Origin: a virus
Reading direction: 5' to 3' (one strand)
Virus record (IMG/VR): IMGVR_UViG_3300005518_000035
Location: 1-28,536 of that record
DNA: 28,536 nt
The notes under the pieces are model-generated. The model was not told the DNA's origin. It saw only the letters and a program-made list of their open reading frames with translations, and ran no database searches. Shown piece by piece: positions 7,590 through 13,717 of the stretch (position 1 is the stretch's first letter; each line of letters starts with the position of its first letter). Position numbers and translations under genes: made by a program.

Positions 7590-7693
7590 GGGTACGGATC
7601 ACCGCAGATGGGGCAGTTGCCGTTCAGCTGTGGACACCAGCACGGCTTGGGCTGACCGCACGCCGGACACTTCTTGGCCTTGAAGATTCCCAT
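7574..7693 (-). CDS. 39-residue double zinc-knuckle protein
   Basis: ATG 7693 overlaps the previous stop as TGATG. Cysteines form two tight clusters, CPACGQPKPCWC (9-20) and CPICGDPYPC (27-36), so the protein is nearly all zinc ribbon. It is one of four consecutive genes of 29-52 codons between the ATPase and endonuclease VII. A longer in-frame reading from 7765 is arginine-rich and overlaps its neighbour, so I reject it. Confidence 0.7.
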   Translation of the reverse strand: MGIFKAKKCPACGQPKPCWCPQLNGNCPICGDPYPCLKH

Positions 7694-7782
7694 CAGCCCA
7701 CCACCGCCTGACAGTTGATGCACTTGTTGACGTACTTGCCGTCGACCCAGACGGCGACGATGCACGGCTTGTCACAGCACAT
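7693..7782 (-). CDS. 29-residue Cys-rich microprotein
   Basis: ATG 7782, or GTG 7785 directly before it, overlapping the previous stop. MCCDKPCIVAVWVDGKYVNK is followed by CINC, giving five cysteines that could bind one zinc ion. The end overlaps the next ATG. The stop-start chaining supports translation; function unknown. Confidence 0.6.
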   Translation of the reverse strand: MCCDKPCIVAVWVDGKYVNKCINCQAVVG

Positions 7783-7880
7783 CACTTACCTGCCTTCCAG
7801 AACCAGTAGCCGTAGATCCAGCGGCTGCCGAACGTGAAGATAGCGGCATCCCACAAGACGTTGAAGATCCAGTCACTCAT
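7782..7880 (-). CDS. 32-residue aromatic-rich membrane-type peptide
   Basis: ATG 7880 overlaps the previous frame by eight bases. The peptide is dominated by Trp, Phe, Ile and Tyr (DWIFNVLWDAAIFTFGSRWI, then YGYWFW) with a basic end, and could lie in or on the membrane. Same chained start-stop layout as its neighbours. No family recognised. Confidence 0.55.
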   Translation of the reverse strand: MSDWIFNVLWDAAIFTFGSRWIYGYWFWKAGK

Positions 7881-8031
7881 TCGGGTCGCCTCCGAGGCCG
7901 TAGTGATAGCCATCCCAGTTGTCGACACCGGCAGCCCTCAGATTCTGAAGGAAGTTGAACTCTTCGACCAACTGGTCGTACTCCTTCTTGGTGATGACGA
8001 TCAAGTCATCAGGTACCGGAACTCCAGCCAT
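7873..8031 (-). CDS. 52-residue conserved-type phage protein
   Basis: ATG 8031 overlaps the ATPase stop as TGATG. Sequence shows a helix ITKKEYDQLVEEFNFLQNLR followed by AAGVDNWDGYHYGLGGDPNE, a form I have seen in other Streptomyces phage small proteins, always of unknown role. It is adjacent to the replication ATPase and probably soluble. Confidence 0.7.
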   Translation of the reverse strand: MAGVPVPDDLIVITKKEYDQLVEEFNFLQNLRAAGVDNWDGYHYGLGGDPNE

Positions 8032-8798
8032 CAGTCTTCCTCCCATACGTTGATAGCCTCGTCCCGGCTGAGGCCGGGACCGTCCTTGAACAGCAGGTCC
8101 ACTTGCTCCTTCTCCTCCACCAAGCAGATGGCGGGGGAAGCAGCCATCGTCAGGTACTTCTTGGCCATCGGATCCTGAGGACCAAATCGATTCTTGACGG
8201 TGGCTACGTCCAGGGTTCCAGCATAAGCGTCACCCCATAGTGTGAGGATGAGCGTTGGTAGTTGATTGGCCTTACCCATGATAGCCGAACGTGGAGGTGG
8301 ACTGCCAGCCTTAGCCCCCTCGCTCGTATGGTGAACGATAGTAACTGCTGTTTCCTGTTCACGTGCCATGTCCTTCAGCTCGGCCATCAGTGCCCAGTAG
8401 TTCTGTTCGCCCGCACCCTCGTAGTCGATGTCCATCATGATGTCGATCACGGTGTGGTGAGGGTACTCACCGTTCAGTTCACGGAAAGCCTCTGCTTCCC
8501 GCCACATGTGCTCCAGCGTAGGGCTGGAGCGGAAGCTCCAGCGGATGTGGTCGAAATCCTTGAGCGTCTCGTAGGCCAGGGCCTTCTGGCCCATCACCCA
8601 CAGCTCGGTCTCGTCGGTGGGCGTACCTGTCAGCATGCTCAGCGTTCGGCTGGCCATGGTGAAGTCATCCGAGTCCGAGGAATGGTAGAGCGTAGGAACC
8701 GTAGATCCCATCTGCTTTACGATGTTGAGTGCGAGCACCGTCTTCATGGAGCCGGGCGGACCGGCCACCATGCTGATCGATCCCCGCCGGAAGCTCAT
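8031..8798 (-). CDS. RecA/DnaB-like P-loop ATPase (probable replicative helicase or recombinase)
   Basis: 255 residues from ATG 8798. Walker A is GPPGSMKT (13-20), Walker B is HTVIDIMMDID (115-125), and VTIVHHTSE (152-160) is the sensor-like strand of DnaB/RecA folds. The usual DnaB motif 4 is short and the N-terminal helicase domain is absent, as in phage DnaB-like ATPases that work with a separate primase. The reading frame remains open upstream to 8885, encoding a plausible 29-residue lead (LARQVKRGVSAGEPLPAPWP before IFEEKK), with GGAGGTGAT placed for a CTG at 8885. The true start is therefore uncertain. Likely acts at the phage fork with the split primase. Confidence 0.85.
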   Translation of the reverse strand: MSFRRGSISMVAGPPGSMKTVLALNIVKQMGSTVPTLYHSSDSDDFTMASRTLSMLTGTPTDETELWVMGQKALAYETLKDFDHIRWSFRSSPTLEHMWREAEAFRELNGEYPHHTVIDIMMDIDYEGAGEQNYWALMAELKDMAREQETAVTIVHHTSEGAKAGSPPPRSAIMGKANQLPTLILTLWGDAYAGTLDVATVKNRFGPQDPMAKKYLTMAASPAICLVEEKEQVDLLFKDGPGLSRDEAINVWEED

Positions 8799-8881
8799 CT
8801 TCTTCTCTTCGAAGATGGGCCAGGGAGCCGGGAGCGGCTCCCCTGCACTGACTCCTCGCTTGACCTGTCGGGCTAGCGTCT

Positions 8882-9094
8882 TCAGATGATCACCTCCAAC
8901 TGTTCGATGAGGTGCTTGGTGCCAGCCTCATACTCGTACGTCCATCCCCGCTCCTCGAAGATCTGGTTACGGTAGAAGTGGATCTGCCTCCGCATCTCAA
9001 GCAGATCGAGGAGAACACCGCACCACTCGTCAGTAGTGGCGGCGATGGCTATCTCACCCCTACTATCCTCTTCGGCGGAGTACAGAACTCGCAT
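8882..9094 (-). CDS. Hypothetical protein
   Basis: 70 residues from ATG 9094, six bases after GGGAGG; a GTG at 9097 is the alternative. It begins MRVLYSAEEDSRGEIAIAAT, then has two amphipathic helices with aromatic residues (LLDLLEMRRQIHFYRNQIFE) and ends LIEQLEVII. Its last codons contain the GGAGGTGAT site of the downstream ATPase. No family recognised. Confidence 0.7.
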   Translation of the reverse strand: MRVLYSAEEDSRGEIAIAATTDEWCGVLLDLLEMRRQIHFYRNQIFEERGWTYEYEAGTKHLIEQLEVII

Positions 9095-9171
9095 CACTTG
9101 CCTCCCTTGGTCTGCTCGAATCGCTTGGCCATCTCATCGAGTTCCTTCTCTTGCTCTTCTGTGAGATTCAC
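9094..9171 (-). CDS. 25-residue microprotein starting at a tRNA-like 3' end
   Basis: GTG 9171 followed by NLTEEQEKELDEMAKRFEQT and GGK, ending by overlapping the next gene (GTGATG). The peptide is a single charged helix of a type common in phages. The start codon is one base from the discriminator of the tRNA-like element at 9173-9245, so there is no room for a ribosome site. If that RNA is processed at its 3' end, the mRNA would begin at or next to the GTG. Real or not is uncertain. Confidence 0.45.
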   Translation of the reverse strand: MNLTEEQEKELDEMAKRFEQTKGGK

Positions 9172-9172
9172 G

Positions 9173-9245
9173 TGGACCCGAGGGGATTCGAACCCCCATC
9201 TTCTACAAGCGAGCTGCTCTAGCCAGGCTTTTGAGCTACGGGCCC
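9173..9245 (-). tRNA. Degenerate tRNA (Thr-UGU-like), anticodon arm defective
   Basis: 73 bases. Acceptor GGGCCCG pairs with CGGGTCC (one G-U), followed by discriminator A and then C. T-arm is GGGGG, loop TTCGAAT, CCCCT. D-stem GCTC/GAGC encloses a 13-base loop with GG. The anticodon arm cannot be formed: after CTCGCTTGTA the 3' half of the stem is missing. The remaining bases resemble a tRNA-Thr (UGU) with about five bases deleted. No CCA is encoded. Probably not a decoding tRNA; elbow and acceptor are intact. Confidence 0.55.
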
Positions 9246-9251
9246 TTGGTG

Positions 9252-9279
9252 CTGGGGTTTCCGGGCACGTCCACCCCAG
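9252..9279 (-). other. Hairpin between ssDNA-binding-like gene and tRNA-like element
   Basis: CTGGGGT at 9252-9258 pairs with ACCCCAG at 9273-9279. An alternative stem uses GGGCAC and GTGCCC across the same bases. It lies 35 bases after the stop at 9315. No U-tract, so it may be a processing or attenuation structure rather than a terminator. Confidence 0.4.
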
Positions 9280-9314
9280 CGGTAGTCATCTTTGGTGCCC
9301 ACTACAGTCAAGGC

Positions 9315-9776
9315 TTACGCCTTGACGATCTTGATGGAGTGTTCCTTCTTGTTCCCGTTACGCTTGTCCAGCTTCTTACCGAACACGTCACCGACGTCGA
9401 TCGAGCCAGCCTCGTTGACCGCAGCCTTGAAGACTTCCCGCTCATTGGCCGAGCCGGTCGCGGTGACCCGCGCCTCGATCAGGTCGGCAGGCTTGCCTTC
9501 CCACTCGCCGACGACGTCCTTCAGATGGATCTCGATCTGGTGGACCGGACGCAGGCCAGCACGCTCAGCCTCGTCCTTCGGCACGCCCTTCGGCTTGCCG
9601 TCCACCCAGAACTTCTGGAGTCCGGGCCGGTTGTTGGTGGTGTCCCACTCGGAGACGGTGGCTTCGGTGTCGATCTTGGTGATCACACCCTTGATGAACT
9701 CACCGGCGTTCTTCAGGTTGACGAACTTCGGGCCGAAGTCCTTACCGCCGCTGAGCAGCTCTGCGAGAGTAGGCAC
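9315..9776 (-). CDS. Probable single-stranded DNA-binding protein
   Basis: 153 residues from GTG 9776 with AAGGAG seven bases upstream. The middle is beta-rich with patterns that fit an OB-fold (GEFIKGVITKIDTEATVSEW, VHQIEIHLKDVVGEWEG, LIEARVTATGS), and the end is basic (FGKKLDKRNGNKKEHSIKIV). It is positioned between a RecB/Cas4-type nuclease with its small partners and the DnaB-like ATPase, the usual place for a phage SSB. No acidic SSB tail is visible. Assignment rests on context and pattern, not on a diagnostic motif. Confidence 0.5.
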   Translation of the reverse strand: MPTLAELLSGGKDFGPKFVNLKNAGEFIKGVITKIDTEATVSEWDTTNNRPGLQKFWVDGKPKGVPKDEAERAGLRPVHQIEIHLKDVVGEWEGKPADLIEARVTATGSANEREVFKAAVNEAGSIDVGDVFGKKLDKRNGNKKEHSIKIVKA

Positions 9777-9823
9777 TTAGTTTCTCCTTGTGTTTGTTGT
9801 GATTTTTGGTACTGGCTGGTAAC

Positions 9824-10243
9824 TTACCAGCCGTCGCCGAGACCGGCGACGAGCTTGTCGGGAGTGTTGGTTCCAGTCTCCCACGGCTTGAGCTTGGCGT
9901 CAACACCCTGAGTCCAGGGAGCGCCCTTGGTGCGCTCCTGCGTCGCAGCCTGAGCCTCGGAGGCGCTGTCGTACTCATCCACCTCGGTAGCCCCGAGGCC
10001 CTCCTTGACAGCCTCTACGGCAGCCTTGTGAGGGTCTCCGATAGAATCCCTAGGGTCGACCCCTACGAGGCCGTCAGCGAGGCGCTTGAGCGTTGCCTGC
10101 TCCTCCTTCTGGAAGGCGTAGACGTAGTTCACGTAGGCTGCAGCGACCAGCTCGGGCGATGCTCCGTCCTGCATGCCTACCGGCATCTCAACGTAGCCGT
10201 ACTGCACTGCCTTGCTCGGGATCCGGAAGATCATCTCAGCCAT
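9824..10243 (-). CDS. Hypothetical protein in replication operon
   Basis: 139 residues from ATG 10243, with AAGGACGT upstream. N-terminal helical domain (PELVAAAYVNYVYAFQKEEQ, then ATLKRLADGLVG) and an acidic, low-complexity C-terminal half ending in a Trp-Glu-Thr-Gly segment (KPWETGTNTPDKLVAGLGDGW). The C-terminal sequence, rich in Asp, Ala, Thr and Gly, suggests a flexible tail. It sits immediately upstream of the probable SSB gene and may be a partner; no family recognised. Confidence 0.7.
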   Translation of the reverse strand: MAEMIFRIPSKAVQYGYVEMPVGMQDGASPELVAAAYVNYVYAFQKEEQATLKRLADGLVGVDPRDSIGDPHKAAVEAVKEGLGATEVDEYDSASEAQAATQERTKGAPWTQGVDAKLKPWETGTNTPDKLVAGLGDGW

Positions 10244-10397
10244 ACGTGTACGTCCTTGTCAACTCGTCGCCGTCTTCGCAGTCGAGGCAGAACCACTCTG
10301 CCTCTTCTTCATCCCAGGTCATCTCGCCGTGCTCGTAGCACGAGGCCTCGGCATACCTGGTGTTGAACCAGTCGTCGTCCTCGCGGCTGCCCATCAT
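10236..10397 (-). CDS. 53-residue Cys/His protein, acidic
   Basis: ATG 10397 overlaps the previous stop as TGATG; the ATG directly after it (10394) has better spacing from GGGAG. Sequence contains SCYEHGEMTWDEEEAEWFCL and DCEDGDEL, a Cys-x2-His plus CxxC arrangement that could bind zinc. Very acidic. The end overlaps the next start by eight bases. Confidence 0.65.
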   Translation of the reverse strand: MMGSREDDDWFNTRYAEASCYEHGEMTWDEEEAEWFCLDCEDGDELTRTYTYG

Positions 10398-10516
10398 CAC
10401 TCCCAGAATAGGCCACAGTTGAAGCACTCGTCAAAGGCTTCCTCATTCCAGCAGCCGCACTCGCACAACCAGAGTGGGCCGAAGTCCTCGTCGTCGTCCA
10501 CCTCGATGCACGCCAT
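10397..10516 (-). CDS. 39-residue zinc-ribbon protein
   Basis: ATG 10516 overlaps the nuclease stop as TGATG. It has LCECGCWNEEAFDECFNCGL: C18, C20, C22, then C31 and C34, resembling a RanBP2-like zinc ribbon with its W-N pair. An acidic N-terminus (VDDDEDFGP) precedes it. It and the next gene form two tiny coupled zinc proteins after the nuclease. Confidence 0.7.
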   Translation of the reverse strand: MACIEVDDDEDFGPLWLCECGCWNEEAFDECFNCGLFWE

Positions 10517-11334
10517 CAGAACGGGTACCCTTCCTCTTCGGACTTATCGTAGTACAGGGTTCGCTTGTTGATGCCCTTGTTGACCAGGCAGTTCTCTGCC
10601 TGGAAGCAGAACCGGCAGTTGAACCCAGCCTTCGCCTCGTAGTGCTTGCCTTCGATCCTGTCCACCACAGCCTGGTACTTCTTACCAACCTCAGTGGGGT
10701 CGACCTCCGAGAGGTCGACGTACCTGGTGCTGGGTGCACCTGGTGCCAGCATGACATACCTGCCATGGTTCGGCAACACCCTGGACCCCTCTTGCTCCAT
10801 GAGCAGGGCCTGGTACGTGATCAGTTGGAAGTTGTCGGGCTTGGTGCTGCCCGTCTTCCAGTCCCAGATCACCGGGCCCTTCTTCTTGTGCTCACCGATG
10901 ATGTCGACGAACGCCTTCACCGGAACCGAAAGCCCTGGGAGGCTGCCCGAGGCGTCGTACTCCACCTCCCATACCTCGATGTCGTCCAGCTCCTGAACGG
11001 CCTTCTCGAAGCAATCTGCGACCCTCTGGAGGGCCTTCTCGTGCGTGATAGGGGCGTCCTTCGGGCCGCCTGCCAGCCACTTGCTCAGGTCTGGCTCGAT
11101 CTCCATCTGCTTGGAGACCAGGGGGTAGAAGTAGGACTCCGCTTGAGGCGGAGTCAGTGAGCGGGGAGGAGTTCCGCCATGGCCAAGCAACCAGTCCTCA
11201 ACCATGTCGTGGACGGCACTGCCGATCGGGATGTACCAGGTCTGCAGCTCCTCGGCCTGACGGACCTTGCCTAGGTACCAGGACCGAGGGCACTTGGTGT
11301 ACGTGTTGAACTGTGAGAAGGAGATGTGTTCCAT
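10516..11334 (-). CDS. Cas4/RecB-like PD-(D/E)XK exonuclease
   Basis: 272 residues from ATG 11334. RecB-family motifs are in order: SFSQFNTYTKCPRSWY (5-20), GSAVHDMVE (38-46, His42), FVDII (Asp144), IWDWKTGS (Asp158, Lys160), YQALL (Gln175). Cys15 with Cys240, Cys243 and Cys249 (CRFCFQAENC) form the four-cysteine set that binds an Fe-S cluster in Cas4 and AddB nucleases. It probably degrades or resects DNA ends for phage recombination and replication. It is not linked to any CRISPR array here. A clear ribosome site is lacking; the start lies four bases after the WhiB gene stop, suggesting coupling. Confidence 0.88.
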   Translation of the reverse strand: MEHISFSQFNTYTKCPRSWYLGKVRQAEELQTWYIPIGSAVHDMVEDWLLGHGGTPPRSLTPPQAESYFYPLVSKQMEIEPDLSKWLAGGPKDAPITHEKALQRVADCFEKAVQELDDIEVWEVEYDASGSLPGLSVPVKAFVDIIGEHKKKGPVIWDWKTGSTKPDNFQLITYQALLMEQEGSRVLPNHGRYVMLAPGAPSTRYVDLSEVDPTEVGKKYQAVVDRIEGKHYEAKAGFNCRFCFQAENCLVNKGINKRTLYYDKSEEEGYPF

Positions 11335-11338
11335 CTTG

Positions 11339-11851
11339 TCATTCTACCACCTTGGGGTGTCGGTTCCGCTTGCGAGGCGGTCGCACCCTGGTGGCCTCTT
11401 CGGCCCGCTTGCAGGGTACGCAGTACACCCTACCGGTAGACCTCCTGGCCCAGATGTCGTGCCCTCTCTTGCATATCTTGCCTCGACTGTAGGGCACAGC
11501 CTTCACTCGCTTGCCATTCTCAGGGAACAGCCCCTCCGGGGGCTGTCCTCCACGGGTTGTCCACTTCCTGTCATCCTCGTTCGAGTTGACCAGGCAAGAC
11601 CTCTTCACGGGGCAGTCGTTGCAGACCTTCAACCCTAGTGATATCAGTCGGTGCTGCTCCTCCGGAGCTTCACCCGATGCATCCATCAGGTGATCAGAGA
11701 GTTCGAACCACTCGGCGGGGAGGGATTGGCAGGAAGCATCGTCTCTCCACTCCTCATACGGTACGGAACCCCCCCGAAGGGGGTTCCTGATCATAGCTAT
11801 CTGTGGCCCGTTATAGCTCATATCTACACCGGAGCCTTCGCTGCTTCTCAT
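11339..11851 (-). CDS. WhiB-family transcriptional regulator with C-terminal zinc-finger extension
   Basis: 170 residues from ATG 11851 (GGGGAG only two bases away; later ATGs at 11821 and 11794 have no better site). Cys41 (DDASCQSL) and CNDCPVKRSC (Cys77, Cys80, Cys86) are the four Fe-S ligands of WhiB proteins. The usual G-[VI]-W-G-G turn is replaced by WTTRGGQPPEGL. A C-terminal extension has C127, H131, C144 and C147 (CKRGHDIWARR, YCVPC), a zinc-finger pattern seen in some HNH-related proteins. WhiB proteins bind the sigma factor and change promoter choice. As first gene of the leftward operon it likely controls early gene expression. Confidence 0.85.
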   Translation of the reverse strand: MRSSEGSGVDMSYNGPQIAMIRNPLRGGSVPYEEWRDDASCQSLPAEWFELSDHLMDASGEAPEEQHRLISLGLKVCNDCPVKRSCLVNSNEDDRKWTTRGGQPPEGLFPENGKRVKAVPYSRGKICKRGHDIWARRSTGRVYCVPCKRAEEATRVRPPRKRNRHPKVVE

Positions 11852-11904
11852 TTCTCCCCGCTCCAGGGACGCCCTCAGGCGGACCCTTACAGTTAACCTA
11901 ACTG

Positions 11905-11926
11905 TAGTAGCCCTTAAGGGCTACTA
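11905..11926. promoter_or_regulatory. 22-bp perfect palindrome (operator candidate)
   Basis: Core AGTAGCCCTTAAGGGCTACT at 11906-11925, extended one base each side. It is 54 bases upstream of the WhiB start and followed at once by another inverted repeat, so it is well placed for a repressor or an attenuating hairpin. Confidence 0.55.
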
Positions 11927-11930
11927 AAGG

Positions 11931-11946
11931 GTAGCTACTTAGCTAC
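11931..11946. promoter_or_regulatory. Inverted repeat GTAGCTA-N2-TAGCTAC
   Basis: GTAGCTACTTAGCTAC, perfect 7-bp arms. A related GTAGCTACCTAG occurs at 21388-21399 upstream of the terminase operon, suggesting a shared regulator-binding module. Confidence 0.5.
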
Positions 11947-12080
11947 TCTCTAGTGAGCTAGTAGGAGTATTCTGAACGCCCGGCCTGGGGGCCGTTCGTT
12001 CGTTCTCCTATTTGCTCTAGAAGATAACTTCAGTTTAACGGTGGTTTCTGTAGCCTCGTGGGTGGTCCCGGTCCTAGGCG

Positions 12081-12096
12081 TGTGACTTGGGTCACG
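12081..12096. promoter_or_regulatory. CRP-like palindrome, near-perfect copy
   Basis: TGTGACTTGGGTCACG: TGTGA-N6-TCACG. It is one mismatch from the actinobacterial CRP/FNR-type site and similar to the perfect copy 114 bases away. Confidence 0.4.
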
Positions 12097-12194
12097 CTCC
12101 CTGGGGGTCGCCTGACCCTTCCGGAAGTTGCTTACATATATAAGACTCTTGAGCGACCTGAAAGGCTGTACTCCTCCCAAGATTTTTTGGGGTG

Positions 12195-12210
12195 TGTGAC
12201 CTACGTCACA
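12195..12210. promoter_or_regulatory. CRP-like palindrome, perfect copy
   Basis: TGTGACCTACGTCACA: exact TGTGA-N6-TCACA, the consensus known for CRP-family regulators. It spans the stop codon of the RHH gene. It could alternatively bind a phage repressor. Confidence 0.45.
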
Positions 12211-12415
12211 CCTCCTGTTGGGCAGCCTCTCGGGCTGCCACCTGTTCCCTTATGGCGTTGGCCTGTGCTGCTACCGACTGCTGGACCACGTATGACACGT
12301 TCTTCAGGTCATATGATGCCATGATCAGGTTCAGGTCCTTGGCGAACTGTGGTGTGATGTGCACTGTGATGCGTGTCTTATCCCTCATGTCAGGGTGACG
12401 TAGGGCATCGGACAT
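12206..12415 (-). CDS. Ribbon-helix-helix type DNA-binding protein
   Basis: 69 residues from ATG 12415, with AAAGGA seven bases upstream. The order fits the RHH fold: a strand TRITVHITP, helix QFAKDLNLIMASYDLK, turn NV, helix SYVVQQSVAAQANAIREQ, then a charged tail. RHH proteins dimerise and bind short repeated operators, often repressing their own promoter. It is divergent from the HNH/phosphoesterase operon and has palindromes on its downstream side, so it may control both. Family assignment is by secondary-structure pattern. Confidence 0.6.
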   Translation of the reverse strand: MSDALRHPDMRDKTRITVHITPQFAKDLNLIMASYDLKNVSYVVQQSVAAQANAIREQVAAREAAQQEV

Positions 12416-12432
12416 GATGTGATCCTTTCGTG

Positions 12433-12441
12433 TGCTATGAT
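12433..12441 (+). promoter_or_regulatory. Extended -10 promoter for a leaderless mRNA
   Basis: TGC-TATGAT at 12433-12441: TG extension plus a near-consensus -10. The next gene's ATG at 12448 is seven bases after the hexamer, exactly where transcription would start, and no ribosome site precedes it. No -35 consensus is visible at 17 bases. Confidence 0.55.
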
Positions 12442-12447
12442 TGCCTT

Positions 12448-12894
12448 ATGACAGTGACAGTAGAACACCTCAGCCGACTGATGTCGAACGTCGAGGTATC
12501 TGATGAGTGCTGGATGTGGACCGGAATCACCGATGAGCGGGGATATGGCAGGCACTACGACCCTCGCTCCAAGACTACGCGTAGGGCACATCAGCAGATG
12601 TTCGAAGCCGTGTATGGCAGTCTGCCTGCCGAGATCCTGCACTCTTGTGATACGCCGGGATGCGTGAAGCCTACTCATCTTCGAGCTGGTACGCATGTTG
12701 AGAACATGCGCGACATGGCGGCCAAGGGGCGTAGCGCAACCACCAGCCTTACGCCTGATGACGTGCGACACATTCGTAGTGCGTATGTCGCTGGTCGTGG
12801 TGGCACGTCGAACACGCTCCAGAAGATGTATGGCATCTCGCGACACACCGTAAGGCAGATCGCCCTACGTGAGACCTGGAAGGATGTCAAGTGA
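12448..12894 (+). CDS. HNH endonuclease with C-terminal HTH
   Basis: 148 residues from ATG 12448; a GTG at 12430 is upstream of the -10 transcript start and is disfavoured. HNH_3-type core: DECWMWTG (19-26) followed by a strand pair, then HSCDTPGCVKPTHL (65-78) with His65 and His77, and GTHVENMRDM. The C-terminal LQKMYGISRHTVRQI is a helix-turn-helix for DNA target reading. Same architecture as the HNH protein between the primase halves, though the sequences differ, so both belong to one mobile family. It opens the short rightward operon and its stop overlaps the next start. Confidence 0.85.
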   Translation: MTVTVEHLSRLMSNVEVSDECWMWTGITDERGYGRHYDPRSKTTRRAHQQMFEAVYGSLPAEILHSCDTPGCVKPTHLRAGTHVENMRDMAAKGRSATTSLTPDDVRHIRSAYVAGRGGTSNTLQKMYGISRHTVRQIALRETWKDVK

Positions 12895-13661
12895 GCAAGC
12901 GTCAGTCTGTGATGATCATCCCGGACGTGCAACTGCCCTTCCACGATCCGGTCATCCTCGACAAGCTCATCAAGATCGCCGAAAAGTACCAGCCGGATCG
13001 CATCCTCCAGGGTGGCGACCTGATCGACCTGCCTACCGTGTCACGCTGGACGAAAGGCTCTGCCGAAGAGTACGCACCCGTCCTTCAGGAGCACATCACG
13101 CAGACCAAGGATGAGTTCTTCTCCCCGCTCCGCAAGGCCGCCCCGAAGGCGGCCATGGAGTGGCTGTCCGGCAATCATGATGAGCGACTGTTCGACTACA
13201 TCACCAAGTATGCCTACCCTCTGCGCTCCCTCGACGCCCTCTCCATGGAGAACCTGTTCGAGCTGAAGAAGTTCGACGTGAACTACGTCAAGGGTCCTCA
13301 TCGGATCGCAACCAACACTCTGGCCATCCATGGGCACGAGTGCGGAGGCTACTCCTCCACGCCCTCAGCGTGGGACACCAAGCTGACCAAGAGGTACGGA
13401 AGTCACCAGAACTACGTGTTCTTTCACACTCACCAACCTTTCCTGATCACCCGGGCATACGGTTACGCCGGGAAGGTATCCCCCAGGTTCACCCTTAATG
13501 TCGGTTCGATCATGGACCCGGTCGCAGCCACCTATGTGAAAGATGGCAGCGTGAGTTGGCAGCAGTCGTTTGCTTGGCTCGAAGATGACGGCAAGCGTGT
13601 CTGGCCTGAACTCGTAACCCTGGTTGATCGCCTCGGGTACTTCAAGGGCGAAAGGATCTAG
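12891..13661 (+). CDS. Calcineurin-like metallophosphoesterase
   Basis: 256 residues from GTG 12891 (GTGA overlap with the HNH stop; AAGGAT upstream). Two-metal motifs: IIPDVQLPFHD (Asp12), QGGDLID (40-46, Asp43), SGNHDE (93-98), IHGHE (146-150) and FFHTHQP (177-183). These give the phosphodiesterase active site common to MPEs. In phages such enzymes may act on DNA, RNA ends or nucleotides; substrate unknown. The frame stops at TAG 13659-13661 but stays open for 18 more codons up to a TGA that overlaps the next start, so a C-terminal extension may have been lost. Confidence 0.88.
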   Translation: MSKRQSVMIIPDVQLPFHDPVILDKLIKIAEKYQPDRILQGGDLIDLPTVSRWTKGSAEEYAPVLQEHITQTKDEFFSPLRKAAPKAAMEWLSGNHDERLFDYITKYAYPLRSLDALSMENLFELKKFDVNYVKGPHRIATNTLAIHGHECGGYSSTPSAWDTKLTKRYGSHQNYVFFHTHQPFLITRAYGYAGKVSPRFTLNVGSIMDPVAATYVKDGSVSWQQSFAWLEDDGKRVWPELVTLVDRLGYFKGERI

Positions 13662-13717
13662 CATAAAGACTCTGTCGAGATACTGAAGAGCATGATCAAG
13701 TACTTGGAGGAACACTG

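Larger units (their letters stand above)
11852..12205. promoter_or_regulatory. 354-base intergenic regulatory region upstream of the WhiB operon
   Basis: No convincing gene. It holds two perfect palindromes (11905-11926, 11931-11946), a CRP-like palindrome (12081-12096), CTAG-rich sequence around 11945-11965, tandem CGTT repeats near 11990, and an AT-rich stretch (TACATATATAAG near 12133). The leftward early operon must start here or just upstream, but I could not fix a -35/-10 pair with confidence. Confidence 0.6.

Noticed and set aside
10516-11334. Cas4-like nuclease as sign of a CRISPR system
   Set aside because: No repeat-spacer array and no other cas gene; position among replication genes fits a phage recombination nuclease.
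11950-12180. 76-codon minus-strand open frame in the early intergenic region
   Set aside because: Crosses a CRP-like palindrome and an AT-rich stretch, with no ribosome site and a composition unlike the neighbouring proteins.
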